38,004 nucleotides of DNA, taken from IMG/VR virus record IMGVR_UViG_3300020207_000069, positions 1 through 38,004 of that record; one strand, 5' to 3'. The DNA comes from a virus. The translations under genes were made by a program, and so were the position numbers. Shown here in pieces: positions 32,199 through 38,004 of the stretch (position 1 is its first letter; each line of letters begins with the position of its first letter). Below the pieces are notes generated by a model. That model had not been told where the DNA came from. It worked only from the letters and a program-made list of their open reading frames with translations, and searched no databases.

Positions 32199-33312
32199 AT
32201 TGCAGGTATTGTCTATTTACATGGTCATATATTTTAATCTTTGAAGAGTCAAAACTGTTTAGAGCTTTCTTAACCCAGGTCATATCTATAGTATTTTCAT
32301 ATGCTAAAATGTGGCATGTTGCTTTATCATTAGGATTAAGTCTAAGAAGTCTACCAATACGTTGTGCACTCTTAGTCTCATTGCCATATGCATGAAGTAT
32401 AATGCCTGATCTAAGGTTAGGTACAGTAACACCTTCATTCAACTGTAGAACACAGCTTAGCTGGCTTATACGACCGTCTTTAAACATCTCTAAGTTATCC
32501 TCACTATCCGGGTTACCAGAATGGTAACTATAACTACATAGTTTATCTGCCTGGTCTTTAGTGTTTGCAAAAATGATACACTTATCTTTTATTTGACTAG
32601 CTAAGACTTTAGCATATCTCTCTTTAGTAGGAAAAGACATCATTGCTTTCATTCTTTGAACAGATGCTATAGCTTTAGGCTTACCTAAACCTGCAGAAGC
32701 AACTCTTTCAGACCAAAAATTATACTGATCTAACTCACTAGTTTTAAATGATCTACCATTTTTCATATTTACCCACATATTTTTACCACTGTCTAATGGC
32801 ATTGTATGTATAACAATCTGGTAATCATTTAAAATGTTATTCTCTGTAGCATCATCTACATTGAATGTATACATGACAGGACAATAAGTATTTATCATTT
32901 CATACTTTTCACTACCCTTTCTTTCAGGTGGTGTACCAGTTAATCCTAGTATACCACCGTTATGAAACTTTAAAAAGTAATCATGACTATACTTTAAACT
33001 ATGACACTCGTCTAAGTATATGTAATCATAGACTTCATCCTGTTTAGATAAAGATATATAAGTAGTAAAGGTGATTTTTTCTAGCAAATCAACCATTCCA
33101 AACTTAATTGCATCTTTTTTCCAAGAGTCAAATATAGATTTCTTGGGTGCTGCCACTAAATATTTTGGTTCAACGGCGGCGGCGGCATGTGCTGCCATAT
33201 GTTTTAATCCTATAAGTGTTTTTCCTACACCCATAGATATTGCAAGAGTACAACGGGTGTTATTTAGTGCTACTTCTAGGGCTTCTTTCTGTATTACTTC
33301 CCGTGTCTTCAT
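32191..33312 (-). CDS. superfamily 2 DNA/RNA helicase
   Basis: 373 residues. Motif I SMGVGKT (26-32), motif II YLDECH (99-104), motif III-like GLTGTPPER (123-131), a second RecA domain with CIIFANTKDQADKLC (about 245-259), and motif VI AQRIGRLLR (about 337-345). This is the UvsW/RapA-like SF2 type used by phages for recombination or replication restart. The Ala-rich stretch at 41-47 is encoded by an unusual GC-rich triplet run. Its start overlaps the 77-residue gene by 53 bases. Confidence 0.85.
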   Translation of the reverse strand: MKTREVIQKEALEVALNNTRCTLAISMGVGKTLIGLKHMAAHAAAAVEPKYLVAAPKKSIFDSWKKDAIKFGMVDLLEKITFTTYISLSKQDEVYDYIYLDECHSLKYSHDYFLKFHNGGILGLTGTPPERKGSEKYEMINTYCPVMYTFNVDDATENNILNDYQIVIHTMPLDSGKNMWVNMKNGRSFKTSELDQYNFWSERVASAGLGKPKAIASVQRMKAMMSFPTKERYAKVLASQIKDKCIIFANTKDQADKLCSYSYHSGNPDSEDNLEMFKDGRISQLSCVLQLNEGVTVPNLRSGIILHAYGNETKSAQRIGRLLRLNPNDKATCHILAYENTIDMTWVKKALNSFDSSKIKIYDHVNRQYLQYE

Positions 33313-33493
33313 TTAATTTCTTTTTTAATGTAACCTCACCATGTGGGTTTAATTTGATATCTGGATTAGCAAGTAGGTATTTTTGTAAACTAATTGGTTT
33401 ACTATTAATCCAATTGATTACTGATTTAGTTTCACTATCAATTGTAAGTTTCTCTGTAAGAGTTACTTTTCTACGGTGCCAAAGTTGATTCAT
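33260..33493 (-). CDS. hypothetical 77-residue basic protein
   Basis: Unrecognised, rich in Lys and Ser (HRRKVTLTEKLTIDSETK, DTGSNTERSPRSSTK). It starts 3 bases after the HNH gene ends and its last 53 bases overlap the helicase start, so it fills the gap exactly. No alternative gene covers 33313-33496. The long overlap makes the C-terminal end less certain. Confidence 0.5.
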   Translation of the reverse strand: MNQLWHRRKVTLTEKLTIDSETKSVINWINSKPISLQKYLLANPDIKLNPHGEVTLKKKLNEDTGSNTERSPRSSTK

Positions 33494-33496
33494 ATG

Positions 33497-33898
33497 TTAT
33501 TTACGTTTTAGTCCACGCTCTAACAGTTCTTCTTCTGTTAGTTTATCATGGATCTGGTTATGACAAGATCTACATACAGTTTTCCATGTAGACGTTATCA
33601 AATAATATTTTTCTCTATCACTACCAAAGTAAGTATGATGTATATCTGTACCATTAGTAGTGCAACCAGGTAATCTGGCTTCACAAAAAGGTTTCTGTGT
33701 AAGAAAATCTTTACGAAGCTTGCTGTAAGTTTTATCCTGTGATGCTTTACGTGCTGATACAGGATTTAATTTAGGAGCATCAGGGTCTTTAGCTTTTACT
33801 TTACCCCAGCATGACTTACAATAACGTTGCTGCCCCTCTCTTTTCCATATATATTGTTCTGAATTACATCCGGAACAATGTTTCTTTTTACTTTGCAT
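33497..33898 (-). CDS. HNH nuclease with N-terminal zinc ribbon
   Basis: 133 residues. N-terminal zinc ribbon: CSGC (8-11) and CKSC (27-30). Then a basic region (about 48-66) and an HNH fold: CEARLPGC (72-79), DIHHTYFGSD (85-94, tandem His87-His88), CRSCHNQIHD (109-118) with the metal-binding CxxC and final His. Similar NinG-like or HNH proteins in phages act on DNA at recombination or packaging, or are homing enzymes. It is coupled to the gene before it by a one-base overlap, so a free-standing homing role is less likely. Confidence 0.78.
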   Translation of the reverse strand: MQSKKKHCSGCNSEQYIWKREGQQRYCKSCWGKVKAKDPDAPKLNPVSARKASQDKTYSKLRKDFLTQKPFCEARLPGCTTNGTDIHHTYFGSDREKYYLITSTWKTVCRSCHNQIHDKLTEEELLERGLKRK

Positions 33899-34227
33899 TA
33901 GAATAATGGATCATCATCTTCAAGGTCTTCTTCTATAGGAGACTCTGGAAGATTCATAGGATTTTCTACAACTCTTTTAATTTCAACAACTAACTCAGGA
34001 TTAGTCTCTTCAATTAATTCATAAATAGGTTTAAGAATTACATTGATTTCTTCTAGCATAAGTATATGCTTATTGTTTTTAAGATCTCCTAATGTAGGTT
34101 GTGTTTCAACACCTTCTTTATTAAGCTCTTTGATAGATTCAGTAACCTGATCATGTACATCTATATACCTTAAATGCCTTAGATATAGAAATACTATTTG
34201 TTCTGGTGATAAGTTGTTGAGATTCAT
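33898..34227 (-). CDS. hypothetical 109-residue protein
   Basis: Unrecognised, mainly helical, with a strongly acidic end (EEDLEDDDPLF). The ending of acidic residues followed by PLF recalls the protein-binding tail of ssDNA-binding proteins. It is the first gene of a minus-strand unit with HNH and the SF2 helicase, behind a TAnnTTTG box at 34253-34260. Confidence 0.6.
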   Translation of the reverse strand: MNLNNLSPEQIVFLYLRHLRYIDVHDQVTESIKELNKEGVETQPTLGDLKNNKHILMLEEINVILKPIYELIEETNPELVVEIKRVVENPMNLPESPIEEDLEDDDPLF

Positions 34228-34252
34228 AAGATTGATTTAAGTTACTAAGATA

Positions 34253-34260
34253 CAAAAATA
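34253..34260 (-). promoter_or_regulatory. Bacteroidetes-type -7 element overlapping a terminator
   Basis: On the minus strand TATTTTTG (34260 to 34253) matches TAnnTTTG exactly, 25 bases before the ATG at 34227. It coincides with the T tract of the terminator of the gene upstream. No TTG is found at the usual -33 distance. Confidence 0.5.
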
Positions 34261-34285
34261 TACGGGAGGCTTTTACACCTCCCGC
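34254..34285 (-). terminator. terminator of the acidic-tailed 198-residue gene
   Basis: Perfect 7-bp stem CGGGAGG (minus strand, 34284-34278) / CCTCCCG (34269-34263) with an 8-base loop, followed by TATATTTTTG. It lies 6 bases after the stop of the 198-residue gene. Confidence 0.8.
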
Positions 34286-34290
34286 ACATC

Positions 34291-34887
34291 TTATAGTACA
34301 AAGTCTGTATCTAAGTCTTCTTCAACTTCTTCAACTTCATCAATAACTTCTTCAACTTCTACTTCTTCATTCAAAGAATTGTCTACTTTAGATTCAACTT
34401 CTTCTTCTACTTCACTAGTAGTTTCAGTTTCAAAAGCTTCTGATAAGTCAGCAGGACCTACAACTGGACGAACATCATTGCTTGCTAAAGCTGCAATAAT
34501 TTCTTCTTTGTTATCATGCTGGATTAAAGTGTCTTGTACTGTACCTGTTGCATCATATACAATACGAGAATAAATAGGCTGACCTTTTAATTTACATACT
34601 ACACCACTATCACCTGCTATTTTAGGTGTGCTATAGTCATCAAAAGGTTCAAGAGATTCTTGACGTACTAACTTACCTGGAAGAGTATGACCTGCTTCCA
34701 TACCAGAATTTTGTAGTTGTTCAATCTTACCTTTCAATAAGAAATAACGGTTTTCTTCTTGTAACCAACCGTCTTGGTTAAATTTACTCAAAGTTTGTCC
34801 AACACGGATATAACCAAACTCTGGGTTGTTAGGATTTACATTAATAGCAGATCCATTAGCTGTTTTAATTACTGTTACTTTACTCAT
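34291..34887 (-). CDS. hypothetical 198-residue protein with acidic tail
   Basis: Unrecognised. The first 140 residues are beta-rich (VTVIKTANGSAINVNP, FGYIRVGQTLSKFN, RYFLLKGKIEQL) and could form an OB-like barrel. From about 148 the chain is almost only Glu, Val, Asp and Ser and ends EEDLDTDFVL. A DNA-binding barrel plus an acidic tail ending in hydrophobic residues is how phage ssDNA-binding proteins look, so this is an SSB candidate besides the one at 25750. It stands as a single-gene unit between two terminators, which suggests high expression. Confidence 0.6.
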   Translation of the reverse strand: MSKVTVIKTANGSAINVNPNNPEFGYIRVGQTLSKFNQDGWLQEENRYFLLKGKIEQLQNSGMEAGHTLPGKLVRQESLEPFDDYSTPKIAGDSGVVCKLKGQPIYSRIVYDATGTVQDTLIQHDNKEEIIAALASNDVRPVVGPADLSEAFETETTSEVEEEVESKVDNSLNEEVEVEEVIDEVEEVEEDLDTDFVL

Positions 34888-34904
34888 AATAATTAATTGA
34901 TTAA

Positions 34905-34936
34905 ATAAAAAAGAAACCCCAGCTATTGCCGGGGTT
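34905..34936 (-). terminator. terminator of the 85-residue acidic gene
   Basis: On the minus strand AACCCC (34936-34931) pairs with GGGGTT (34920-34915) around a 10-base loop, followed by TCTTTTTT (34914-34905). It lies 6 bases after the stop of the 85-residue gene. Confidence 0.82.
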
Positions 34937-34941
34937 ATGGG

Positions 34942-35199
34942 TTAAATGTCATCACGTATAAAATCCTCATCAGATAGTTTATCATCTATGTCAATATCTG
35001 GTAGCTCTGGTTCAACATCATCAGCTTCCATATCATCATAGGCCATATACTTACCATCAAGCGCTGAACCAGCAAAAGGATTTTCTACAACTGTACCTAC
35101 ATTAAGACGTACAAATTCATTTAGCTCATCATCATCCATAGATAAATAATGGTCCAAACTAATTTCTACAACCTTACCATTAGGCAATTGATATAACAT
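34942..35199 (-). CDS. hypothetical acidic 85-residue protein
   Basis: Unrecognised. N-terminal LYQLPNGKVVEISLDHYLSM followed by a strongly acidic C-terminal half (DDMEADDVEPELPDIDIDD, EDFIRDDI). It is a single-gene unit with its own promoter (35217-35242) flanked by an inverted repeat and its own terminator, which suggests tight regulation and possibly strong expression. DNA-mimic or acidic interaction proteins look like this, but nothing proves it. Confidence 0.65.
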   Translation of the reverse strand: MLYQLPNGKVVEISLDHYLSMDDDELNEFVRLNVGTVVENPFAGSALDGKYMAYDDMEADDVEPELPDIDIDDKLSDEDFIRDDI

Positions 35200-35246
35200 T
35201 TGTACAGGAGTTTAAACAAAAATAAAAGTATTTGTTACCTGTACAA
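35200..35246 (-). promoter_or_regulatory. promoter with flanking 9-bp inverted repeat (operator candidate)
   Basis: Minus strand: TTG (35246-35244) , 19 bases, TATTTTTG (35224-35217), the exact Bacteroidetes TTG-N19-TAnnTTTG promoter layout. A perfect inverted repeat TTGTACAGG (35200-35208) / CCTGTACAA (35238-35246) brackets it: one arm contains the -33 TTG, the other sits at the start site just ahead of the ATG at 35199. Confidence 0.75.
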
Positions 35247-35277
35247 GATTGTTATTATCTTATTCCTAAGAGTATAG

Positions 35278-35640
35278 CTAACTCTTTAGGATTTTTTCAA
35301 GATTTGGTTTAAAATACAAAGGACCTTTCAAAACTTTACCATCTTCACGATAAATTGGTTTACCATCTGCACCAAGCTTACTCATATTACTAGAATGAAC
35401 TTCATCAAAGAGAGCCTCAATTTTATCATCTAAGTTATGCTTAGTTACAAAACCAAAAGCAATATATAGGATATCAGTAATGGCATCAGCAATTTCAATT
35501 GCATCATTATCTTTTGCTGCAGCTACATATTCTTCTAATTCTTCTAGTAATAAATTAAATTTTGTAATCTCAGTCTGATCTTCAGGGTTAAGATTAAATG
35601 CATTTTCAAACTCTCTAATTTGTTCTATTTGTTTTTTCAT
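35278..35640 (-). CDS. MazG-like nucleoside triphosphate pyrophosphohydrolase
   Basis: 120 residues, all-alpha NTP-PPase type. Seen: LLLEELEEYVAA (26-37), the EExxE metal-binding motif, and EIADAITDILYIAF (48-61) with the ExxD motif, then the C-terminal SNMSKLGADGKPIYREDGKV typical of phage members. It would hydrolyse nucleoside triphosphates, affecting the nucleotide pool or alarmone levels. It overlaps the upstream gene by 4 bases and is followed by the regulated unit at 35199. Confidence 0.8.
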   Translation of the reverse strand: MKKQIEQIREFENAFNLNPEDQTEITKFNLLLEELEEYVAAAKDNDAIEIADAITDILYIAFGFVTKHNLDDKIEALFDEVHSSNMSKLGADGKPIYREDGKVLKGPLYFKPNLEKILKS

Positions 35641-36035
35641 TGTTCCCAGTATATAAATATTTGATCATCTCTTGTTTGTTCAGGGCTTAACTCTTTGACA
35701 GTGAATGCAATAGAAGGTAGATAATCTCTTTCATCATCATAGTCATAGTCAAAAATAGTAGACAGTTCAAACTCTATGTTTCCTATTTTAAAAGGGAACA
35801 TTTGTTTTATATCTTCCATTCTATCATCACTAACAAAAGTAGATTGAATCCATTTAATATTATAAACTTCAGTACCGTTTACAATACAAGTTCCAAAATC
35901 ATATCTATCATCTTGCTTTCTAAGTTTTAAACCTAGTTGGCTTTCAAGTTGAGAACCTAAGTAGTTAAACACTTTTTGATTAAGAGCAATCATTCTTTGT
36001 GGACTACCGTATCTGGCCCATGGTGTCTGCTTCAT
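35637..36035 (-). CDS. hypothetical 132-residue protein
   Basis: Unrecognised soluble alpha/beta protein, with RYGSPQRMIALNQKVFNYL near the N-terminus and acidic DYDYDDERDYLPS (about 95-107). It overlaps the gene before it by 32 bases and the MazG-like gene after it by 4, consistent with co-translation in the accessory block. Confidence 0.6.
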   Translation of the reverse strand: MKQTPWARYGSPQRMIALNQKVFNYLGSQLESQLGLKLRKQDDRYDFGTCIVNGTEVYNIKWIQSTFVSDDRMEDIKQMFPFKIGNIEFELSTIFDYDYDDERDYLPSIAFTVKELSPEQTRDDQIFIYWEQ

Positions 36036-36294
36036 AAATATTATCTAATGTTTGGTTGAGTAAAAATTCAAAGCCTCTACTTAATCTCATCATAGTTTCT
36101 TCAGCGTCACCATTTACAAGATATTCATTGGGCTTAAGTAAAAAGCGTTCAAGCTTCTTTTCTAGATTATTAACAGAATGCTTTACATCTTGCTTATAAT
36201 ACTGTGTATGCTTAAGCTCATCTAAAGATTCTAATAATAGCTGCGCTAATAGCACAGTGCGTGTTACTTTAAAGTGTTCATTCTCTTCTCTCAT
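36004..36294 (-). CDS. hypothetical 96-residue helical protein
   Basis: Unrecognised, helical and charged (REENEHFKVTRTVLLAQLLL, LEKKLERFLLKPNEYLVNG). Its start lies inside the tiny membrane gene at 36278-36367 and its end overlaps the 132-residue gene. Confidence 0.6.
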   Translation of the reverse strand: MREENEHFKVTRTVLLAQLLLESLDELKHTQYYKQDVKHSVNNLEKKLERFLLKPNEYLVNGDAEETMMRLSRGFEFLLNQTLDNIYEADTMGQIR

Positions 36295-36367
36295 TCTGCT
36301 TCCATTTGTAGATTAAGTATCCATTCCAAGCAAGAACAATTACGATCCCTATAATATTATCAACCAT
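36278..36367 (-). CDS. 29-residue single-helix membrane peptide
   Basis: ATG at 36367 to TGA at 36278. Product MVDNIIGIVIVLAWNGYLIY plus KWKQNERRE: one membrane helix (about 4-20) and a basic cytoplasmic end. It overlaps the previous tiny gene and the next gene by 17 bases each or so. The chain arrangement supports reality in spite of the size. Confidence 0.5.
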   Translation of the reverse strand: MVDNIIGIVIVLAWNGYLIYKWKQNERRE

Positions 36368-36462
36368 AGGTTAAAGATAATACTTAGGATCATAACTGTC
36401 AAAGCTATTTTCTCATAGAGAATTCTTCTTCTTAGTTCTCTTCTGGTCTTTTCTATATCCAT
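36349..36462 (-). CDS. 37-residue single-helix membrane peptide
   Basis: ATG at 36462 to TAG at 36349. Basic N-terminus (MDIEKTRRELRRRILYEK) followed by one hydrophobic helix to the end (IALTVMILSIIFNLWLIIL). It overlaps the 41-residue gene by 50 bases and the 29-residue gene by 19 bases in other frames. Confidence 0.5.
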   Translation of the reverse strand: MDIEKTRRELRRRILYEKIALTVMILSIIFNLWLIIL

Positions 36463-36538
36463 AATGAAAAACACTAATGATTAGTAATGTTGATATAACT
36501 CCACATAAGGTGAGCAATACTGCTAATAAATAATCCAT
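36413..36538 (-). CDS. 41-residue single-helix membrane peptide
   Basis: ATG at 36538, two bases after the radical SAM gene ends, to TGA at 36413. Product MDYLLAVLLTLCGVISTLLI followed by ISVFHYGYRKDQKRTKKKNSL: one helix (about 4-24) and a Lys-rich tail. First of three overlapping tiny membrane genes. Confidence 0.55.
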   Translation of the reverse strand: MDYLLAVLLTLCGVISTLLIISVFHYGYRKDQKRTKKKNSL

Positions 36539-36540
36539 AG

Positions 36541-37374
36541 TTAAAATATGTATCTGATTGTGTCTAAACTAAAATACTTACTATAGATCTCTTTAAACTC
36601 ATTAAGTAATCGGGTCTTATGGATAATAGGATATCTCATTACACCACTTTTATTTTTTACTTCTGAGCTGTATCTCATAATCTCTTGAGCTTCAATTGAA
36701 CTCTTGGCCATTTGTAGTTTGTGGTTAGTAAGTGCAATAACTTCACACTTATTCTCACCTGCTACATCTTTTACTTTACTGAAGAGATTATCATACTCAT
36801 CTTTCCATCCTGGATAGAATACTAAAGGACTATAGTTTACATGTACTTCCCAACCTAATGCTTTGAGTCTATTAATGTCATGTATACGGCTCAAAATACT
36901 TGACATCTTGGGTTCAAGTATATCAGAATATTTCTGAGGCATAAGACTTACACGTACTCTAGGCTTCTTATTAAAACTACTGACGTCTAACGTTAGTAAT
37001 CCTGGATATTTAGTTGCCATTGTACTATTAAGTCTTGGATGGTTATCATACCGCTTAAGATAATCTATAAGCGGTTCAGGCATATGCTTTTGCATCAGTA
37101 CTAAATCACTGTTGCATGCTACATCTACCATAGTGTAAATAGGATCTTGTTGATCTGGTGTTTTTATAAATGATTTCTCCCACTCCACTACAGAGTTAAA
37201 GATATCATCAACGTTTGTGTTTACATATACACGGTTACCATTGTAACGAGACATATAACAGTACGTGTTAACACATCCACCAAAACAACCATAAATAATA
37301 TTAGGTGCTATACAGTTAGCACTGTTATCATTATCCTTTGTGACAAGAGTTTTGGTGATTTGTGTTTTAATCAT
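36541..37374 (-). CDS. radical SAM enzyme, spore photoproduct lyase-like
   Basis: 277 residues. The overall pattern follows SPL/SplB-like radical SAM proteins: a cysteine motif early (GCFGGCVNTYCYMSRYNG, 29-46), YTMVDVACNSDLVLMQKH (about 80-97), STMATKYPGLL (about 118-128), RVRVSLMPQ (about 140-148) and HVNYSPLVFYPGWKDEY (176-192). The cysteines are Cys30, Cys34 and Cys39, so the spacing is CX3CX4C instead of the canonical CX3CX2C. The DNA was rechecked and the reading is as given. SPL repairs a UV thymine lesion; DNA repair is a possible role, but many SPL-like proteins act elsewhere. It begins inside the 30-residue membrane gene's end. Confidence 0.8.
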   Translation of the reverse strand: MIKTQITKTLVTKDNDNSANCIAPNIIYGCFGGCVNTYCYMSRYNGNRVYVNTNVDDIFNSVVEWEKSFIKTPDQQDPIYTMVDVACNSDLVLMQKHMPEPLIDYLKRYDNHPRLNSTMATKYPGLLTLDVSSFNKKPRVRVSLMPQKYSDILEPKMSSILSRIHDINRLKALGWEVHVNYSPLVFYPGWKDEYDNLFSKVKDVAGENKCEVIALTNHKLQMAKSSIEAQEIMRYSSEVKNKSGVMRYPIIHKTRLLNEFKEIYSKYFSLDTIRYIF

Positions 37375-37459
37375 CTTGATCTGCTTTACCAGTAAGATAA
37401 ATAAACAGTATACTTACAAGAATAGTAAGTATTATCACCATCCATTTAAATTCAATCAT
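37367..37459 (-). CDS. 30-residue single-helix membrane peptide upstream of the radical SAM gene
   Basis: ATG at 37459 to TAA at 37367, overlapping the radical SAM start by 8 bases. Product MIEFKWMVIILTILVSILFI followed by YLTGKADQDD: one helix and an acidic end. A 20-codon ORF (37514-37452) could precede it in the chain but is too short to call. Confidence 0.5.
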   Translation of the reverse strand: MIEFKWMVIILTILVSILFIYLTGKADQDD

Positions 37460-37523
37460 TTTCTATACCATTTTCATCCAGATCTCTCTGACATAATGTT
37501 ATTATATTCTTCATTTTTAAATA

Positions 37524-37910
37524 TTACTGATCCTGATTAATATAATCTTCATATTCAGATTTAAACTGCAATAAAGCTTCATATAAATACTTTGGAATTT
37601 CATAAGGTAGGCTACAATCTCTATGTTCAAGATCTAACCAATAATAAGATCCTTGATTTTCTGCAATCCATATAGATTTTGCAGGGTTATCTTCATAACG
37701 TGCATCTTTACAAATATGAATAGCTTTAGGTTTAAACTTATCCATTATAACTTGCCACAAGCTCCAACCTATATCACCATCATCATCATTATTCCAATTT
37801 AAAGAATCACGCATATGCATTAATTCTTTGATACTCTTTTCTTTATATTTTATTGCTAGTTCTTTTTCAAGTCTTTCTATTTTGTCAGAATATAATTCTA
37901 CTTCTTTCAT
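37524..37910 (-). CDS. hypothetical 128-residue protein
   Basis: Unrecognised soluble protein. N-terminal coiled-coil-like helix (VELYSDKIERLEKELAIKYK), then an acidic turn (NWNNDDDGDIGWSLWQVI) and a mixed alpha/beta part with Trp/Tyr (SYYWLDLEHRDCSLPYEIP). Starts in an ATGA overlap with the partial gene to the right. Confidence 0.6.
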   Translation of the reverse strand: MKEVELYSDKIERLEKELAIKYKEKSIKELMHMRDSLNWNNDDDGDIGWSLWQVIMDKFKPKAIHICKDARYEDNPAKSIWIAENQGSYYWLDLEHRDCSLPYEIPKYLYEALLQFKSEYEDYINQDQ

Positions 37911-38004
37911 CTCTCGTTGGTTTTAAAGAATTCAGATAAGTCATCATATAAAGATATAATTTCATTATCAGTTAGTTCACTAACTTGCTGCATTAACGAA
38001 GCTC
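37907..38004 (-). CDS. 3' end of a gene cut by the window edge
   Basis: Open frame from the right edge to TGA at 37907, overlapping the next gene by 4 bases. Visible C-terminus: MQQVSELTDNEIISLYDDLS then EFFKTNER. No stop up to the edge, so the start is outside or at the ATG near 37993. Function cannot be judged. Confidence 0.5.
   Translation of the reverse strand, partial: ASLMQQVSELTDNEIISLYDDLSEFFKTNER

Noticed and set aside
1-38004. CRISPR arrays, insertion sequences, integrase or attachment sites
   Set aside because: No regularly spaced repeats, transposase-like or recombinase-like genes were seen, so lysogeny is not supported from this window.

Overview
The window looks like part of a crAss-like bacteriophage genome infecting a member of the Bacteroidetes, probably an environmental (flavobacterial-type) host. 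Three things point there. First, a very large protein at the left edge carries a DFDID catalytic motif in the context expected for the virion-borne, single-chain RNA polymerase of crAss-like phages. Second, the DNA is AT-rich, genes have A-rich leaders instead of Shine-Dalgarno sites, and several starts are preceded by TAnnTTTG, the Bacteroidetes -7 element. Third, the replication set (family B polymerase, Toprim primase, DnaB-type helicase, Sak4-like ATPase, a DnaA-C-terminal-like protein, RusA, PD-(D/E)XK nuclease, uracil-DNA glycosylase) fits that phage group. No capsid, portal or tail genes are present, so this is an internal piece of a larger genome. The assignment rests on motif reading, not on a database search.

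Layout. (1) 1-10467, plus strand: the 3' part of the virion RNA polymerase gene, then an 1803-residue virion-type protein with an HEFSH metallopeptidase-like motif, then a strong terminator. (2) 10555-14541, plus strand: a tightly overlapping chain with a holin-like protein, a DUF5675-type putative endolysin, small proteins, a membrane histidine kinase, a stand-alone receiver domain, a coiled-coil membrane protein, PhoH and a 51-residue protein. (3) 14542-14838: hairpins and no recognised gene. (4) 14839-29926, minus strand: the replication and recombination block, read from right to left: DnaA-like protein, a 182-residue protein, DnaB, a 210-residue protein, Sak4-like ATPase, SSB-like protein, primase, RusA, VWA/metallopeptidase, MoxR-like AAA+ ATPase, two paralogous unknowns, DUF3799 nuclease, two unknowns, PolB. 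A lone plus-strand lipoprotein gene with its own terminator sits at 15565-15791, followed by three small minus-strand genes. (5) 29998-30814, plus strand: a spanin-like overlapping pair. (6) 30840-38004, mostly minus strand: nucleotide and DNA metabolism plus accessory genes (UDG, SF2 helicase, HNH, MazG-like, a radical SAM/SPL-like enzyme) and a set of tiny single-helix membrane proteins. One small plus-strand gene lies at 31562.

How it fits together. The virion polymerase would be injected and transcribe early genes. The minus-strand block would copy and recombine the genome. The plus-strand block would run late functions and lysis. The most unusual element is a phage-borne two-component system (kinase, receiver and a membrane coiled-coil partner) wired by translational coupling between the lysis genes and phoH. 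The second is a MoxR AAA+ ATPase / VWA-metallopeptidase pair joined to two tandem paralogous proteins of unknown function. The third is a radical SAM protein with an altered cysteine spacing.
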